Assembly (NCBI GenBank): GCA_009926615.1 | Contig: RFOM01000001.1 | Coordinates: 94,638-158,637, forward strand | DNA length: 64,000 nt | From: Pseudomonadota bacterium | GTDB lineage: Bacteria; Bdellovibrionota_B; Oligoflexia; Silvanigrellales; Silvanigrellaceae | Direction: 5' to 3' | Shown here: piece by piece, positions 48,692-58,562 of the stretch | Layout of the letters: each line of letters starts with the position of its first letter | How positions within the stretch are numbered: the first letter of the stretch is position 1 | Notes under the pieces: model-generated | Seen by the model: only the letters and a program-made list of their open reading frames with translations | Databases searched by the model: none | Told to the model about the DNA's origin: nothing | Program-made: the position numbers and the translations under genes

Positions 48692-48857
48692 ATTCATTCC
48701 TCAAGTGGACTGGGACTCCCTCTAGCGGCCAGATTAGTTTTTGGCAAGTTGCAAAAATCAGCCAAGGCAATAGACTGCGGCAGATAGTGAAGAAATCCCG
48801 AGTTTTTGTGGCATATTTTGGTGCCCTGAGCACGGATGCAGACCAGCGGAGCAGACC

Positions 48858-49343
48858 ATGAACCGTTACCTGACACCCTCCAGTCCGGAAGGCTCTTCCG
48901 GCGGCAGTCCGAATTCTCCCGGATCGGTGGAAATTGCAGGAATAAAATTTGCCAAAACTCCCCGAGTGCTGATTGCCAAACCCGGCCTCGACGGACATGA
49001 CCGCGGAGCGAAGTACATCGCAAAAGCCCTCAGGGATTCCGGCATGGAAGTGATTTACACCGGAATTCGCCAGTCTCCTGATGAAATTGCGATAACCGCG
49101 GTGCAGGAAGATGTCGACATCGTTGGATTATCGCTTCTCTCAGGAGCTCACCTCGAGCTTTTTCCGCGGGTTCTGGCCGCTCTCAAAAAGCAGGGAGGGG
49201 CCTCCATTCCGGTCATCGGCGGCGGCATAATTCCGGAGGACGATGTTCCTGAACTTCTAAAAGCGGGAGTCGGAGCAATTTTTACACCGGGGACCCGAAT
49301 TGAAGACGTCATTTCTGAAATCAAAAGACTGCTGGAGAAGTAA
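48858..49343 (+). CDS. Methylmalonyl-CoA mutase cobalamin-binding subunit
   Basis: The 161-residue protein is a stand-alone B12-binding domain. The DxHxxG motif (Asp45-Gly-His47-Asp-Arg-Gly50), '[20 protein letters not shown]' and '[20 protein letters not shown]' match the C-terminal or small subunit of methylmalonyl-CoA mutase. His47 is the lower axial cobalt ligand. A Ser/Gly/Pro-rich 22-residue N-terminus precedes the fold. The start has GGAG six bases upstream. The substrate-binding partner is not in the window. The carboxylase gene follows after two bases. Split mutases of this kind occur in several lineages. Confidence 0.92.
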   Translation: MNRYLTPSSPEGSSGGSPNSPGSVEIAGIKFAKTPRVLIAKPGLDGHDRGAKYIAKALRDSGMEVIYTGIRQSPDEIAITAVQEDVDIVGLSLLSGAHLELFPRVLAALKKQGGASIPVIGGGIIPEDDVPELLKAGVGAIFTPGTRIEDVISEIKRLLEK

Positions 49344-49345
49344 CC

Positions 49346-50902
49346 GTGACGCTGACAACATCTCAGGCCATCGCCCGCCTTCAAACGGAGCGAAACAAAG
49401 CTTTTGAAGGCGGGGGCAAAAACCGCATCGAAGCTCAGCATAAAAAAGGCAAAATGACTGCCCGCGAGAGAATCGCCGAGTTCGTCGATGCAGGAACATT
49501 CGTTGAATTTGATTCATTCGTTGTTCACAATTGCGCAGACTTTGGAATGGACAAACAGAAGTTTGCAGGTGACGGCGTTGTCACCGGATGCGGAAACGTA
49601 AACGGCAGACCGGTTTACATTTTTGCTCAGGACTTTACTGTTTTTGGCGGCAGCCTCTCGGAAATGCACGCAAAGAAAATCTGCAAAATCATGGATCTTG
49701 CAATTCAGAACGGTGCTCCTGTCGTCGGTCTGAACGACAGCGGCGGTGCGCGAATTCAGGAAGGTGTCGCGAGCCTCGGCGGCTATGCAGAGATTTTCTA
49801 TAGAAATACCCAAGCCAGCGGCGTTATTCCGCAGGTGAGCGCAATTTTGGGCCCGTGTGCGGGCGGAGCGGTGTATTCACCGGCGATCACCGATTTCATC
49901 ATCATGACTCAACACACATCGCACATGTTCATTACCGGACCTGATGTGATCAAAACCGTGACGGGAGAGGAAATTGATTTTGAAACTCTCGGCGGCGCGG
50001 AAACTCACAATGTAAAAAGCGGTGTGGCCGATGCGGCGTGCGCCGACGAGTACGAAACAATCCAGTTCGTCAAAAATCTTTTGCAATACTTGCCGCAAAA
50101 CAATCTTGAAAGTCCGCCGAAGATTCAATCCGCAGATTCGGCGGAACGGGGTGACGAAGAATTAAACACGATAATTCCCGACAATCCCAATCAGCCTTAC
50201 AATATGCATGATGTCATTAAGAGGGTCTGCGACTCCGGATCGTTTCTCGAATTGCAGCCTATGTATGCAAAAAACATCATCACAGGATTCGCGCGGCTCG
50301 ACGGTCAGTCAGTCGGTATCGTAGCGAACAATCCAATGGCCCTTGCGGGAGTCCTTGATATTAACGCGAGCATCAAAGGCGCCCGTTTTGTCAGATTCTG
50401 TGATTCGTTCAACATTCCGCTGGTCGTCTTTACCGATGTTCCCGGATTTCTCCCCGGCACCGCGCAGGAGTTTGGCGGTATCATCAAGCACGGCGCCAAA
50501 CTGCTCTACGCATTTTCAGAGGCTTCGGTTCCTCGCTTTACCGTGATTACCCGAAAGGCATACGGCGGAGCCTACGACGTCATGAACAGCAAGCACATCG
50601 GTGCAGATTTGAACATTGCATGGCCTTCGGCTGAAATTGCCGTGATGGGGCCCGAAGGAGCCTGCAATATCATTTTCAAAAATGAAATCGCCCAATCAGC
50701 CAATCCCGAAGCAAAGCGCAAGGAACTGATTGAAACATACAGGGACACATTCGCGAATCCATATGTGGCTGCGTCCAAGGGATTCATCGATGACATCATC
50801 GAACCAAAGTCAACCAGAAAGACACTCATCAACGCCCTGCGCATGAATGCAAACAAACGGAAGAATCTTCCGCGCCGAAAACACGGAAACATTCCTCTTT
50901 AG
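49346..50902 (+). CDS. pccB: Propionyl-CoA carboxylase beta (carboxyltransferase) subunit
   Basis: This 518-residue protein starts at GTG (49346). It has the crotonase-fold carboxyltransferase blocks '[20 protein letters not shown]', '[16 protein letters not shown]', '[13 protein letters not shown]' and '[19 protein letters not shown]', with the oxyanion-hole glycines in place. It transfers CO2 from carboxybiotin to propionyl-CoA, giving methylmalonyl-CoA. The family also covers acetyl- and methylcrotonyl-type carboxylases; the mutase and epimerase neighbours favour propionyl-CoA. Confidence 0.93.
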   Translation: MTLTTSQAIARLQTERNKAFEGGGKNRIEAQHKKGKMTARERIAEFVDAGTFVEFDSFVVHNCADFGMDKQKFAGDGVVTGCGNVNGRPVYIFAQDFTVFGGSLSEMHAKKICKIMDLAIQNGAPVVGLNDSGGARIQEGVASLGGYAEIFYRNTQASGVIPQVSAILGPCAGGAVYSPAITDFIIMTQHTSHMFITGPDVIKTVTGEEIDFETLGGAETHNVKSGVADAACADEYETIQFVKNLLQYLPQNNLESPPKIQSADSAERGDEELNTIIPDNPNQPYNMHDVIKRVCDSGSFLELQPMYAKNIITGFARLDGQSVGIVANNPMALAGVLDINASIKGARFVRFCDSFNIPLVVFTDVPGFLPGTAQEFGGIIKHGAKLLYAFSEASVPRFTVITRKAYGGAYDVMNSKHIGADLNIAWPSAEIAVMGPEGACNIIFKNEIAQSANPEAKRKELIETYRDTFANPYVAASKGFIDDIIEPKSTRKTLINALRMNANKRKNLPRRKHGNIPL

Positions 50903-50905
50903 AAC

Positions 50906-52513
50906 ATGAGCAAGGACTCGAAGAACATGACCAGCGTAAAAAAATACAACGACCTGACACACCGGCCCTTCAGCAAGGTGCTTATTGCGAATCGAGGCGA
51001 AATCGCCGTGAGGGTCATTCGTGCTTGCCGCGATCTCGGACTTTCACCGATTGCCGTGTACTCGGAAGCCGATGCCGACAGCCGGCATGTTTCAATGGCC
51101 GATCAGGCATGGTTCATCGGCGCCGGCCCGAGTTCGGACAGTTATTTGCGCATCGACAAAATCATTGATGCTGCAAAAAAATCCGGTGCGGAAGCAGTTC
51201 ATCCCGGATTCGGATTCCTGTCCGAGAATGCCGACTTTGCAAACGCAGTTTTGGAGGCGGGACTCGTGTGGGTCGGACCGTCTCCGTCCGCAATCCACGC
51301 CATGGGTGACAAGACTTTTGCAAAAAGAGCTTTGACCGCGGCCGGAGTTCCATGCTCCCCCGGAAAAAACGAACCGCTGAAAGATGCAGACGATCTCAAA
51401 AAAGTGATTGAGCAATTGGGCTATCCGGTGATTCTCAAGGCTGCAGCCGGCGGCGGAGGACGCGGCATGCGTGTCATTCGCGGGCATGCCGAAATTGAAG
51501 ATTCATTCAATGCCTGTCAGCGCGAAGCACAAAGTTACTTCGGAAATCCGGATGTCTTTTGCGAGCGATACATCGAGCGTCCAAGGCATGTGGAAATCCA
51601 GATTCTTGCGGACAGCAAAGGAAACACGATTCACCTGTTTGAGCGCGACTGCACGATTCAACGCAGAAACCAGAAGCTCATCGAAGAGGCTCCGAGCAGT
51701 TATATCTCCGAAGAGACCCGCGCAGAAATGGGTCGGGTTGCTGTCAAAGCAGCTCAGTCCGTCGGATACGTCAACGCAGGCACCTGTGAGTTCATTCTGG
51801 AGTCCCCTGAAAAATTTTATTTCATGGAAATGAACACGCGCATTCAGGTTGAACATCCGGTCACTGAAGCGATTACAGGAATTGACCTTGTCCAGTGGCA
51901 GTTTCGGGTGGCAGCCGGCGAAGCGCTCGGCTTCTCCCAAAAAGATGTTCAGATTCGCGGATGGGCATTTGAGGCACGTATCAATGCCGAAGACCCGTTT
52001 AACGGGTTCAGACCCTCAGTGGGTGAAATCAGCAGACTTGAACTGCCCGCCGGACCGGGTGTCCGAGTCGATACTCATCTTTACGCAGGCTACCGCATTC
52101 CGACCCACTACGATTCAATGATTGCCAAAATCATTGTCCACGGCCAGAACAGAGATGACGCCTTGGCAAAACTCTACCGTGCTCTCGGTGAAACCGTTAT
52201 CGACGGAGTGGAAACGATCATCCCCTATCATCAGGCCGTCATCCGCAGCGCGGCTTTCAGGGGAGGCGAGTACACGACGCGGTTTGTCGAAGAGAACGAA
52301 AAACTGCTCAAAGATTTTGAAGCGGGTCAGCAGACCTTCACTGCAGAATCAGCACTGGCTTCGCTGCTGAAAATTCAATTGATGCGCAAAGGACAAAATC
52401 AAAACTCTGATTCGGCAGGCAATCATTCCACGCAGGGCGGTTCGGTCACCGATTCCCGTTCAGCCGACAATCCATGGGCACAGGCTCACCGCCTTGATGC
52501 CACACGCCGCTGA
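50906..52513 (+). CDS. Biotin carboxylase subunit (propionyl-CoA carboxylase type)
   Basis: This 535-residue protein has 'KVLIANRGEIAVRVIRACRD' at the start of the biotin-carboxylase domain, the ATP-grasp glycine loop 'AAAGGGGRGMRVIRG', 'HVEIQILADSKGNTIHLFER', 'CTIQRRNQKLIEEAPS' and 'EMNTRIQVEHPVTEAITG'. It carboxylates the biotin on the separate carrier encoded next. The weak ribosome site before 50906 leaves an alternative ATG at 50927 possible. The C-terminal about 40 residues are polar and unconserved. Confidence 0.93.
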   Translation: MSKDSKNMTSVKKYNDLTHRPFSKVLIANRGEIAVRVIRACRDLGLSPIAVYSEADADSRHVSMADQAWFIGAGPSSDSYLRIDKIIDAAKKSGAEAVHPGFGFLSENADFANAVLEAGLVWVGPSPSAIHAMGDKTFAKRALTAAGVPCSPGKNEPLKDADDLKKVIEQLGYPVILKAAAGGGGRGMRVIRGHAEIEDSFNACQREAQSYFGNPDVFCERYIERPRHVEIQILADSKGNTIHLFERDCTIQRRNQKLIEEAPSSYISEETRAEMGRVAVKAAQSVGYVNAGTCEFILESPEKFYFMEMNTRIQVEHPVTEAITGIDLVQWQFRVAAGEALGFSQKDVQIRGWAFEARINAEDPFNGFRPSVGEISRLELPAGPGVRVDTHLYAGYRIPTHYDSMIAKIIVHGQNRDDALAKLYRALGETVIDGVETIIPYHQAVIRSAAFRGGEYTTRFVEENEKLLKDFEAGQQTFTAESALASLLKIQLMRKGQNQNSDSAGNHSTQGGSVTDSRSADNPWAQAHRLDATRR

Positions 52514-52531
52514 CTGAGGGAGTAAACACAA

Positions 52532-53101
52532 ATGAAATTCAGAGTTCAGCAAAAAGGCGACGCGACCGGATGGCACTTTGAAATATCGGACCAGATTCTT
52601 TCGCAAGGATTTCAGGCCGGAAAAACTTATCCGGCTCTTAAATTAGATGAAAATCTGAAAGTCACGGGCGAACTCTCGGTCAGGTTTCATGCCGACGGCA
52701 GGTCTGTCTGCATCGACAACACGGTTGTTCAGTTTTCAGGGTCCGGAACTCAACTGAAAGGGTCTGATTCCCGAATCAAAATGGGCGCGCCTGCAACCTT
52801 CCGCCGAATCACTGCAGAGCAGGTCAAACCGATTGCCATCAGGAAAACACAGTCTCCGGTCGGAGGAGGTGAACAAAAATCACCTCTCACGGGTAAAGTG
52901 TTGTCGGTCCTCGTCGCGGAAGGACAAAAAGTTGCCGAAGGCGACGTTCTTCTTACAATAGAAGCCATGAAAATGGAGAATCGGATTCAGGCCGAATGCG
53001 CAGGTTCAATAACAAATATTAAGGTCACCTCCGGCATGAGTGTTTCCGTCGGAGATCTGCTTTGCACACTCACTCCCAAAGCGGATGAGAACGGCACATG
53101 A
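52532..53101 (+). CDS. Biotin carboxyl carrier protein
   Basis: This 189-residue protein has a C-terminal biotinyl domain carrying 'EAMKMENR' with Lys147 as the biotinylation site and 'SPLTGKVLSVLVAEGQKV' before it. The N-terminal about 100 residues resemble the linker and barrel of split propionyl-CoA carboxylase carriers. The ATG has GGGAG nine bases upstream. The stop overlaps the meaB start (ATGA). Confidence 0.93.
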   Translation: MKFRVQQKGDATGWHFEISDQILSQGFQAGKTYPALKLDENLKVTGELSVRFHADGRSVCIDNTVVQFSGSGTQLKGSDSRIKMGAPATFRRITAEQVKPIAIRKTQSPVGGGEQKSPLTGKVLSVLVAEGQKVAEGDVLLTIEAMKMENRIQAECAGSITNIKVTSGMSVSVGDLLCTLTPKADENGT

Positions 53102-54105
53102 AAATCATCCGCTCGGTCGATATCAGCCAACTGACAAAACTGCTGACAGGCGAAGAACTTCTCGAAGGCATGTCGGACGGCTGGCGTTCGAGGGTCAGAG
53201 CTCTAAGTAAAGCAATTACGTTCCTTGAAAGCGAGCCGTTGCTTGCCATGGAAGTTTTGTCCGCCATTCCTGCACTCAAATCACCCGTCACATCACGGGT
53301 CATCGGAGTAACGGGACTTCCCGGTGCGGGAAAATCATCCCTGACAAACCTTATCGTCAGGGAAATCCGCAAAAAGCAAAAGACTGTAGCCGTCCTCGCA
53401 GTTGATCCGTCCTCTCCGCTGTCAGGCGGAGCAGTCTTGGGCGACCGTGTCCGTATGCAGGAACATTTTAAAGATGCGGGTGTCTTTATTCGCTCGATGA
53501 GCAGCAGGGGTGCTCTCGGGGGAGTTGCGAGAACGACGCGCAGTGCCATTCGTCTCGCGGGCGTTTTGGGCTTTGACTACATTATCGTTGAAACGGTCGG
53601 TATCGGTCAAAGCGAAGGTGAAATTGTCGAACTTGCCGATACCACCCTTTTGGTTCTGATGCCCAACAGCGGCGACGAAATTCAGCTGATGAAAGCGGGA
53701 GTTCTGCAATTGGCTGATGTTTATATCGTCAATAAATGCGATCTCGCCAGTCCGGCAAGAATGATAAACGAACTCCACGAAAACACCGCTCCGGACAATC
53801 CTGACGCTTGGACGCCCGCGGTTATTGCCGCCAGCTCGGCGACCGGAGAGGGCCTGCAGGATGTGATGCATTCGATTGAGAGTCATCACGTTTTTGAAAA
53901 AACTCATCCGAAGGGTTACGAAGTCAGAAAACAACGCGCTGTCAAAGAGATCCTGCGCGCCCTGCACCATGTTGTCGAACCTGATTTTCTGGCTCTTATT
54001 TCTGAGGCAGAGCAAAATCAGCTTGATGAAGTGATAGAAGGAACGCGGCCGGCACTTGCTCTTGCAGGTGAACTTTCCAAGAAATTTCTGAGGTCAGTCA
54101 AATGA
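53098..54105 (+). CDS. meaB: MeaB-type GTPase chaperone of methylmalonyl-CoA mutase
   Basis: This 335-residue G3E GTPase has the Walker A motif GLPGAGKSSLTN, 'AVDPSSPLSGGAVLGDRVRM', 'ETVGIGQSEGEIVELADTTL' and 'NKCDLA'. It loads and protects the B12 site of the mutase. It is also annotated ArgK in older genomes, without evidence for that role. It overlaps both neighbours by four bases, in the same operon as the B12 subunit and the epimerase. Confidence 0.94.
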   Translation: MKIIRSVDISQLTKLLTGEELLEGMSDGWRSRVRALSKAITFLESEPLLAMEVLSAIPALKSPVTSRVIGVTGLPGAGKSSLTNLIVREIRKKQKTVAVLAVDPSSPLSGGAVLGDRVRMQEHFKDAGVFIRSMSSRGALGGVARTTRSAIRLAGVLGFDYIIVETVGIGQSEGEIVELADTTLLVLMPNSGDEIQLMKAGVLQLADVYIVNKCDLASPARMINELHENTAPDNPDAWTPAVIAASSATGEGLQDVMHSIESHHVFEKTHPKGYEVRKQRAVKEILRALHHVVEPDFLALISEAEQNQLDEVIEGTRPALALAGELSKKFLRSVK

Positions 54106-54515
54106 AAGTCCTGCGCATAAATCATTTGGGCATCGCTCCCAAACAGGCCGAAACGGCAAAACACTTCTTCGGAAACATTCTCAAACTTGCAAATGACGGC
54201 GAGGAGACGGTTCCGGACCAAAAGGTCAAAGTTTCATTCTATCAGGCGGAAAAGAGCCGCCTTGAAATTCTTGAGCCGACCGAGGATGCCAGCCCTGTTG
54301 CAAAATTCCTGTCCGAACGGGGCGGAGGAATTCAGCATATTGCGCTCGAAGTCGACGACCTTGACGCATGGCTTGTGAAACTCAAGGCAGAGGGTATTCA
54401 ACTCATCGATTCCGAACCCAGATACGGCGCGCACAATACACGCATTGCTTTTATTCACCCACGTTCGACCGGCGGAGTTCTCGTCGAATTGACTCAGGAA
54501 ATGAAAGGACACTGA
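54102..54515 (+). CDS. mce: Methylmalonyl-CoA epimerase
   Basis: This 137-residue vicinal-oxygen-chelate protein has metal ligands His8 (NHLGIA), His in 'GIQHIALEV' and Glu in 'GVLVELTQE'. It interconverts the S product of propionyl-CoA carboxylase and the R substrate of the mutase. The start overlaps the meaB stop (ATGA). Confidence 0.93.
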   Translation: MKVLRINHLGIAPKQAETAKHFFGNILKLANDGEETVPDQKVKVSFYQAEKSRLEILEPTEDASPVAKFLSERGGGIQHIALEVDDLDAWLVKLKAEGIQLIDSEPRYGAHNTRIAFIHPRSTGGVLVELTQEMKGH

Positions 54516-54516
54516 A

Positions 54517-55344
54517 ATGAGAAAAAACAATCTGCTCAGAGTTTTTGGCACACCCGCATTGATGCTTGCTGTCCTTTCTGCAACTCCTGTTTTGACCTCT
54601 TGTGAAGTAAAGCCGATATCGGAAATAACTGCCGAAGAAGGGATTGTCCGACTGAGAGGCCTCAAAAAGGACGAAGCTTGGGAAAGGCTCATTCAGGAAA
54701 TCAATGAATACAAAAGCCGGTATCCATATTCCCAGTATTCAGCCGAAGCCGATCTTCTTCAGGCGGATGCTTTTTTTGTCACACGAAGGTATCCGGAAAG
54801 TATAGCCAACTACGACGACTTTTTGAGACGAAACCCGAGCCATGCGCAGGCGGATTTTTCTCTTTACCGCATTGCAAAAGCATATGATCTTCAAAGCCCC
54901 GAGGCCGTTGACCGTGAGCAGCTCACCGCTTTGAAGGCCATTGAGAAATACGCGGACCTCACTCAAAGATTCCCGAAATCGTCACACATTCCCGAAGCAC
55001 AGCAGCGAATGCTGACTTTAAAAAGACGTCTCGCAGAGCATCATATGTTTATTGGTAATTTTTACTGGAAAAAAGAATTGTGGCATGCATCTCTGACGCG
55101 GTTCCTTTATGTAGCGGAAAACTTCGGCGAAATAAAAGACCTGCAATCCGCCGCGACCTCCAAGGCCGCAGATGCGTACCTGAAACTTGCCGAGCAGCTG
55201 GAAAAAAATCCGAAATCCGATGCGGTGAGTTTTTATAAATCGACAACTCCCGCCGAACTCAAAACAAAGGCAAGTCAACTTTTAAACAAAACCAAATCCA
55301 ATTCGGGGCAAAAGACAAAGGAAGAGAGTCCTTCGGAAGGATAA
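54517..55344 (+). CDS. bamD: BamD-like outer-membrane assembly lipoprotein
   Basis: This 275-residue protein has a signal with lipobox LTSC (Cys29), then TPR-like repeats: 'ERLIQEINEYKSRYPYSQYS', 'QADAFFVTRRYPESIANYDD', 'FLRRNPSHAQADFSLYRIAK' and 'HHMFIGNFYWKKELWHASLT'. The order and repeat rhythm match BamD (YfiO), the essential BAM-complex lipoprotein. The C-terminus adds a Lys/Ser-rich tail. It starts two bases after the epimerase stop, so it is co-transcribed with the propionate genes. A non-BAM TPR lipoprotein is the alternative. Confidence 0.8.
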   Translation: MRKNNLLRVFGTPALMLAVLSATPVLTSCEVKPISEITAEEGIVRLRGLKKDEAWERLIQEINEYKSRYPYSQYSAEADLLQADAFFVTRRYPESIANYDDFLRRNPSHAQADFSLYRIAKAYDLQSPEAVDREQLTALKAIEKYADLTQRFPKSSHIPEAQQRMLTLKRRLAEHHMFIGNFYWKKELWHASLTRFLYVAENFGEIKDLQSAATSKAADAYLKLAEQLEKNPKSDAVSFYKSTTPAELKTKASQLLNKTKSNSGQKTKEESPSEG

Positions 55345-55374
55345 AAACCTTTCACAAACCACGGTGCCTGACGA

Positions 55375-56577
55375 CTATCTGGTTTTGTGCACCGACTCGA
55401 GTTTATCGGATTTCTCGCGCGAACTTACAATATAAGCTTTGAACAGTCCGTTCTTGTTCGAACGCACAAATGAAAACGGATTTTCGCCTGCACTGCCGAT
55501 AAAAACGTCGATATGCCGGCCCTGCAGCGCACCTCCGGTATCCGCTGCGTAAAAATATCCGTCGTGAACAGCCTGTTTGCCATCAGGCATAATCAATGCG
55601 GTTCCTCGTGCAGACGGAACGTAGATGAGAGTTCCATACGTAATATAAGCCGGATCAACTGCAATCGTTCGGTAAGGCTTCAGATGATACCCTGCAACAC
55701 CGTCGCCAAAAGCACCCTTTGCGGCGTAAAAACGGGAATAGGCAAGCCCCGGCAGCGAGACGTAGTCGGAACAATCGGTTTGCTTGAAACTTTGACGATT
55801 GCCGGCATAGTTGAACACAGTGTCTTTTCCGCTCTGATCAACAACCCGAACAGAACCCTCCAAAGCCGCATTGCACCAGTCGATTCGCGACAAGCCGACA
55901 CCGAGAGAATTGCCGTCCATGTCAAGCAGCGGTATTCCGGCAGAACCGCGGTTGGTCACCGTCGGAATACGATAATAGGTCGCCCAAAGAGACAAAACTT
56001 CAGAAATTTCACCGTCGGTCGGTTCCGCCATACTGAATCTGGCTCCGATGTCAGTGTTTCTCTCGCCTCCGACCCTCATGAAAGAATCGAAAAATTCAAG
56101 CGACCATCGCATGGTGTCACATGCGGGACCTCCGGCGGCAGCAATACACTTGTCATATTGTGATCTCAAAAAAGGCCCGTAGACATGAGCGCCGCTCGCA
56201 CATACTTCAAGCTCGCCTTCCCAGTGGGTACCCAGCGGGCACTTTCCGGTTCCTCTGATTCCATGGGCAAATTCAGTCTGCCAGTGCAGCCCGTCACAGG
56301 CTGAACCGCCTCCGAACGACTTGCATTTGTCGACCATGTCGAAACTGAACGGCCCCAGAACACCTTTGGTACCCTCGCAGAGGTGGTACAGGTTGTCGTA
56401 GCGGTATCCGGCAGGGCAATAAAAATCGTCCGGCCTTGTATCACCGCCCAACCCGAAGCCGCTTTGGCCTGATCGGGTTTTGTCGACAGTTTCAGGCGCA
56501 CAGGAAAAAACAAATACAAAAACGAATGCTGCAGCAAAAAATCTTCTGAGCAGACCACAGAAAATATCAGAATTCAT
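55375..56577 (-). CDS. 3D-domain lipoprotein with two Cys-rich repeats
   Basis: This 400-residue protein has a signal with lipobox FSC (Cys26). Two tandem repeats of about 55 residues follow (about 53-107 and 111-166), each with C-P-x-G, a hydrophobic Cys, 'GPF', 'DKC', a 'GG.AC' turn and a Trp-rich end. The C-terminal part has the 3D-domain aspartates in 'IAVDPAYITYGTLIYVP' and 'AADTGGALQGRHIDVF', as in MltA-type and resuscitation-factor-like wall enzymes. It could be an outer-membrane lytic transglycosylase or wall binder. The family of the repeats is not recognised. It overlaps the transporter upstream by one base. Confidence 0.7.
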   Translation of the reverse strand: MNSDIFCGLLRRFFAAAFVFVFVFSCAPETVDKTRSGQSGFGLGGDTRPDDFYCPAGYRYDNLYHLCEGTKGVLGPFSFDMVDKCKSFGGGSACDGLHWQTEFAHGIRGTGKCPLGTHWEGELEVCASGAHVYGPFLRSQYDKCIAAAGGPACDTMRWSLEFFDSFMRVGGERNTDIGARFSMAEPTDGEISEVLSLWATYYRIPTVTNRGSAGIPLLDMDGNSLGVGLSRIDWCNAALEGSVRVVDQSGKDTVFNYAGNRQSFKQTDCSDYVSLPGLAYSRFYAAKGAFGDGVAGYHLKPYRTIAVDPAYITYGTLIYVPSARGTALIMPDGKQAVHDGYFYAADTGGALQGRHIDVFIGSAGENPFSFVRSNKNGLFKAYIVSSREKSDKLESVHKTR

Positions 56578-57812
56578 CAGACAGTCTCCTGACCTTCAAC
56601 GAAGTCCAAATCACGGCCGTGGGTTTCCCGAAGGACAAACAAGGAATAAAACGCGCAGGAAAAGGCAACCAAACCGGCGATCCATGCGCCTGTGACAATT
56701 TTGCCCGAGGCTGCAAAATGAGAAACAATCAGGTTGAGCGGAACGAGTGATGCTCTGACGAAGTTCGGGACCGTGGTAGTCGCGGTCGCGCGAAGGTTGG
56801 TTCCAAAAGACTCTGCGGTCGTCAGAACGAAAAGCGCCCAGTAGCCGATTGCAACGCCCAAAAGTGTGAGAGTGGAATAAAAAAGAAACTGACCGGCTCC
56901 GCCGACCGTCAAATGCAACACAGACAAAAGCAGTGCAGCGATCATGAAGCTGCCGATAACCTTTTTTCTGCTGCCGACGAAATGTGTCATTGCTCCGGAT
57001 GTCAGGTCACCGATTGCAAGACCAATGTATACCAGCATGATCGAAGTCGATGCCTTGACAGAAAACGACAGCCCGCGGGCAGCGGCAAGATCCTGAGCCA
57101 GAGTCGCAAAAATTCCGACAACCAGCCACACGGGAATGCCAAGCCCGATGCACGAAATGTATCTTTTAAAGCGTTCGCGATCCTGAAAAAATGCAAAAAA
57201 TGAGCCGCGCGGAGTTGATGAAGACAGTGCTATTTTGTTGAAAATTTCCGGTTCGCCTGTGCGCATCCGGAGGAACAGCAGCACAAGTCCCATAACGCCG
57301 CCAATTCCGTATGCCCAGCGCCAGCTGAGATACTCGCCGATGAACGCCGCAGCAACGGACCCCAGCAAGCCGAAACCCGCAACAACGCCGGCAGCTGCAC
57401 TTCTCAGTTCCTTGCCCAACACTTCACTGACAAGAGTAATCGCCGCACCAAGCTCACCCGCAAGCCCGACACCGGCAATAAACCTGAGTGCCCCGTACGT
57501 GCCGGCATCATGAACAAAAGCGTTTGCAAGATTAGCCAGAGAGTATAGCAGAATTGAGCCATAAAGAACCGAGATCCGTCCTCGTTTATCTCCAAGGACT
57601 CCCCAGATAATTCCGCCCACCAGCATCCCAATCATTTGCAGGTCGATGAGCCGAAAGCCGACACTCAGAATTTCCGCGTCGGGCACGCCAATCTCTTGCA
57701 GGCTCTTTTTGCGGACAATGCTGAACAGAATCAGATCATAAATGTCTACAAAATATCCCAATGCAGAGACAACTACAGCGCGGTGCATCAGTGCCGGCAT
57801 GGCAGACTTCAT
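56577..57812 (-). CDS. Major facilitator superfamily transporter
   Basis: The protein has 411 residues from the ATG at 57812 (GGAG six bases upstream). Earlier in-frame starts to 57923 lack a ribosome site. About twelve transmembrane segments are present, with the loop 2-3 motif 'GVLGDKRGRISVLYG' and the helix 4 Arg region 'GALRFIAGVGLAGELGAAI'. It resembles the metabolite:H+ symporter (shikimate/proline/sialate-type) branch. The substrate is unknown. It is co-directional with the 3D-domain lipoprotein. Confidence 0.85.
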   Translation of the reverse strand: MKSAMPALMHRAVVVSALGYFVDIYDLILFSIVRKKSLQEIGVPDAEILSVGFRLIDLQMIGMLVGGIIWGVLGDKRGRISVLYGSILLYSLANLANAFVHDAGTYGALRFIAGVGLAGELGAAITLVSEVLGKELRSAAAGVVAGFGLLGSVAAAFIGEYLSWRWAYGIGGVMGLVLLFLRMRTGEPEIFNKIALSSSTPRGSFFAFFQDRERFKRYISCIGLGIPVWLVVGIFATLAQDLAAARGLSFSVKASTSIMLVYIGLAIGDLTSGAMTHFVGSRKKVIGSFMIAALLLSVLHLTVGGAGQFLFYSTLTLLGVAIGYWALFVLTTAESFGTNLRATATTTVPNFVRASLVPLNLIVSHFAASGKIVTGAWIAGLVAFSCAFYSLFVLRETHGRDLDFVEGQETV

Positions 57813-57852
57813 GATCGACTCCATTCGAGAGAAGTCTGCCTCTTTTATATGC

Positions 57853-58458
57853 CTAGCATTTCTTGTGCAAGAGGTGCTCACGCAGGTCACTGAGTGAAAT
57901 CCGGTCCGACTGAGGCTCGGCAATCCCCTTCAAAGACTCGTAAATTTCGTCTTTTTTGGAGAACTTTTCCGCAACAGACAGGAGAATATTGACTCTCTCA
58001 AGATCAAGCCATTCAGCCGCAGGGGGAATTGAAACCTCATCCTGAAAATTTAATTCGCACAAACTGAGTTCATAATTTTTATTTTCTTTGTCCGTGGAAT
58101 CAGAAGCCACCTTCAACGGAAGACCCTGAGCCCTGCAAAGCGAAGGCCGTGCCGGATAAATTGAACATCTGCCAGCATGAAGAAAACTGCATGTGTTTGC
58201 AGTGTCTCTCGCCGTATCTGAACCCTCCCCGCTCCATACTTTACGCAAAGTCAGCCTGTCTGCGTCTGAAAGATTTTCAAACCACTGCACGATATAGCCC
58301 GCTTCGACCGGAAAGACCGTTAAACCGCCGACGCAACACTTGCTGCATCCGGATCCGCACTGCATGTGAGCCCCGTATTTATCCGCAAACTTTGCGAAAA
58401 AGTCGGATAAATTTGAATGCAGAATTTCAAGTGCCGGCACGTTTTTCCCATCTGCCAT
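57853..58458 (-). CDS. YkgJ-family cysteine-cluster protein
   Basis: This 201-residue protein has 'CGSGCSKCCVGG' (CxxxCxxCC) near residue 34 and 'CSIYPARPSLCRAQG' near residue 98, the metal-binding pattern of the YkgJ/Fe-S-oxidoreductase-like family. A zinc or Fe-S site is known or suspected in relatives. The biochemical role is unknown. It lies 40 bases upstream of the transporter on the same strand. Confidence 0.75.
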   Translation of the reverse strand: MADGKNVPALEILHSNLSDFFAKFADKYGAHMQCGSGCSKCCVGGLTVFPVEAGYIVQWFENLSDADRLTLRKVWSGEGSDTARDTANTCSFLHAGRCSIYPARPSLCRAQGLPLKVASDSTDKENKNYELSLCELNFQDEVSIPPAAEWLDLERVNILLSVAEKFSKKDEIYESLKGIAEPQSDRISLSDLREHLLHKKC

Positions 58459-58562
58459 TGAACATGTCCCCCGTAGGTGAACTTTGCCTTACGCTCCTGC
58501 AACGCTTCTATCACAATTGAAAAAAGAGGATTGTCAAAAACCAAAGAAAAAGGGAGCAAGAA

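Noticed and set aside
48698..48857. Cobalamin riboswitch upstream of the B12-subunit gene
   Set aside because: The 160-base gap is too short for the full element, and no B12-box or matching hairpin arrangement was seen.
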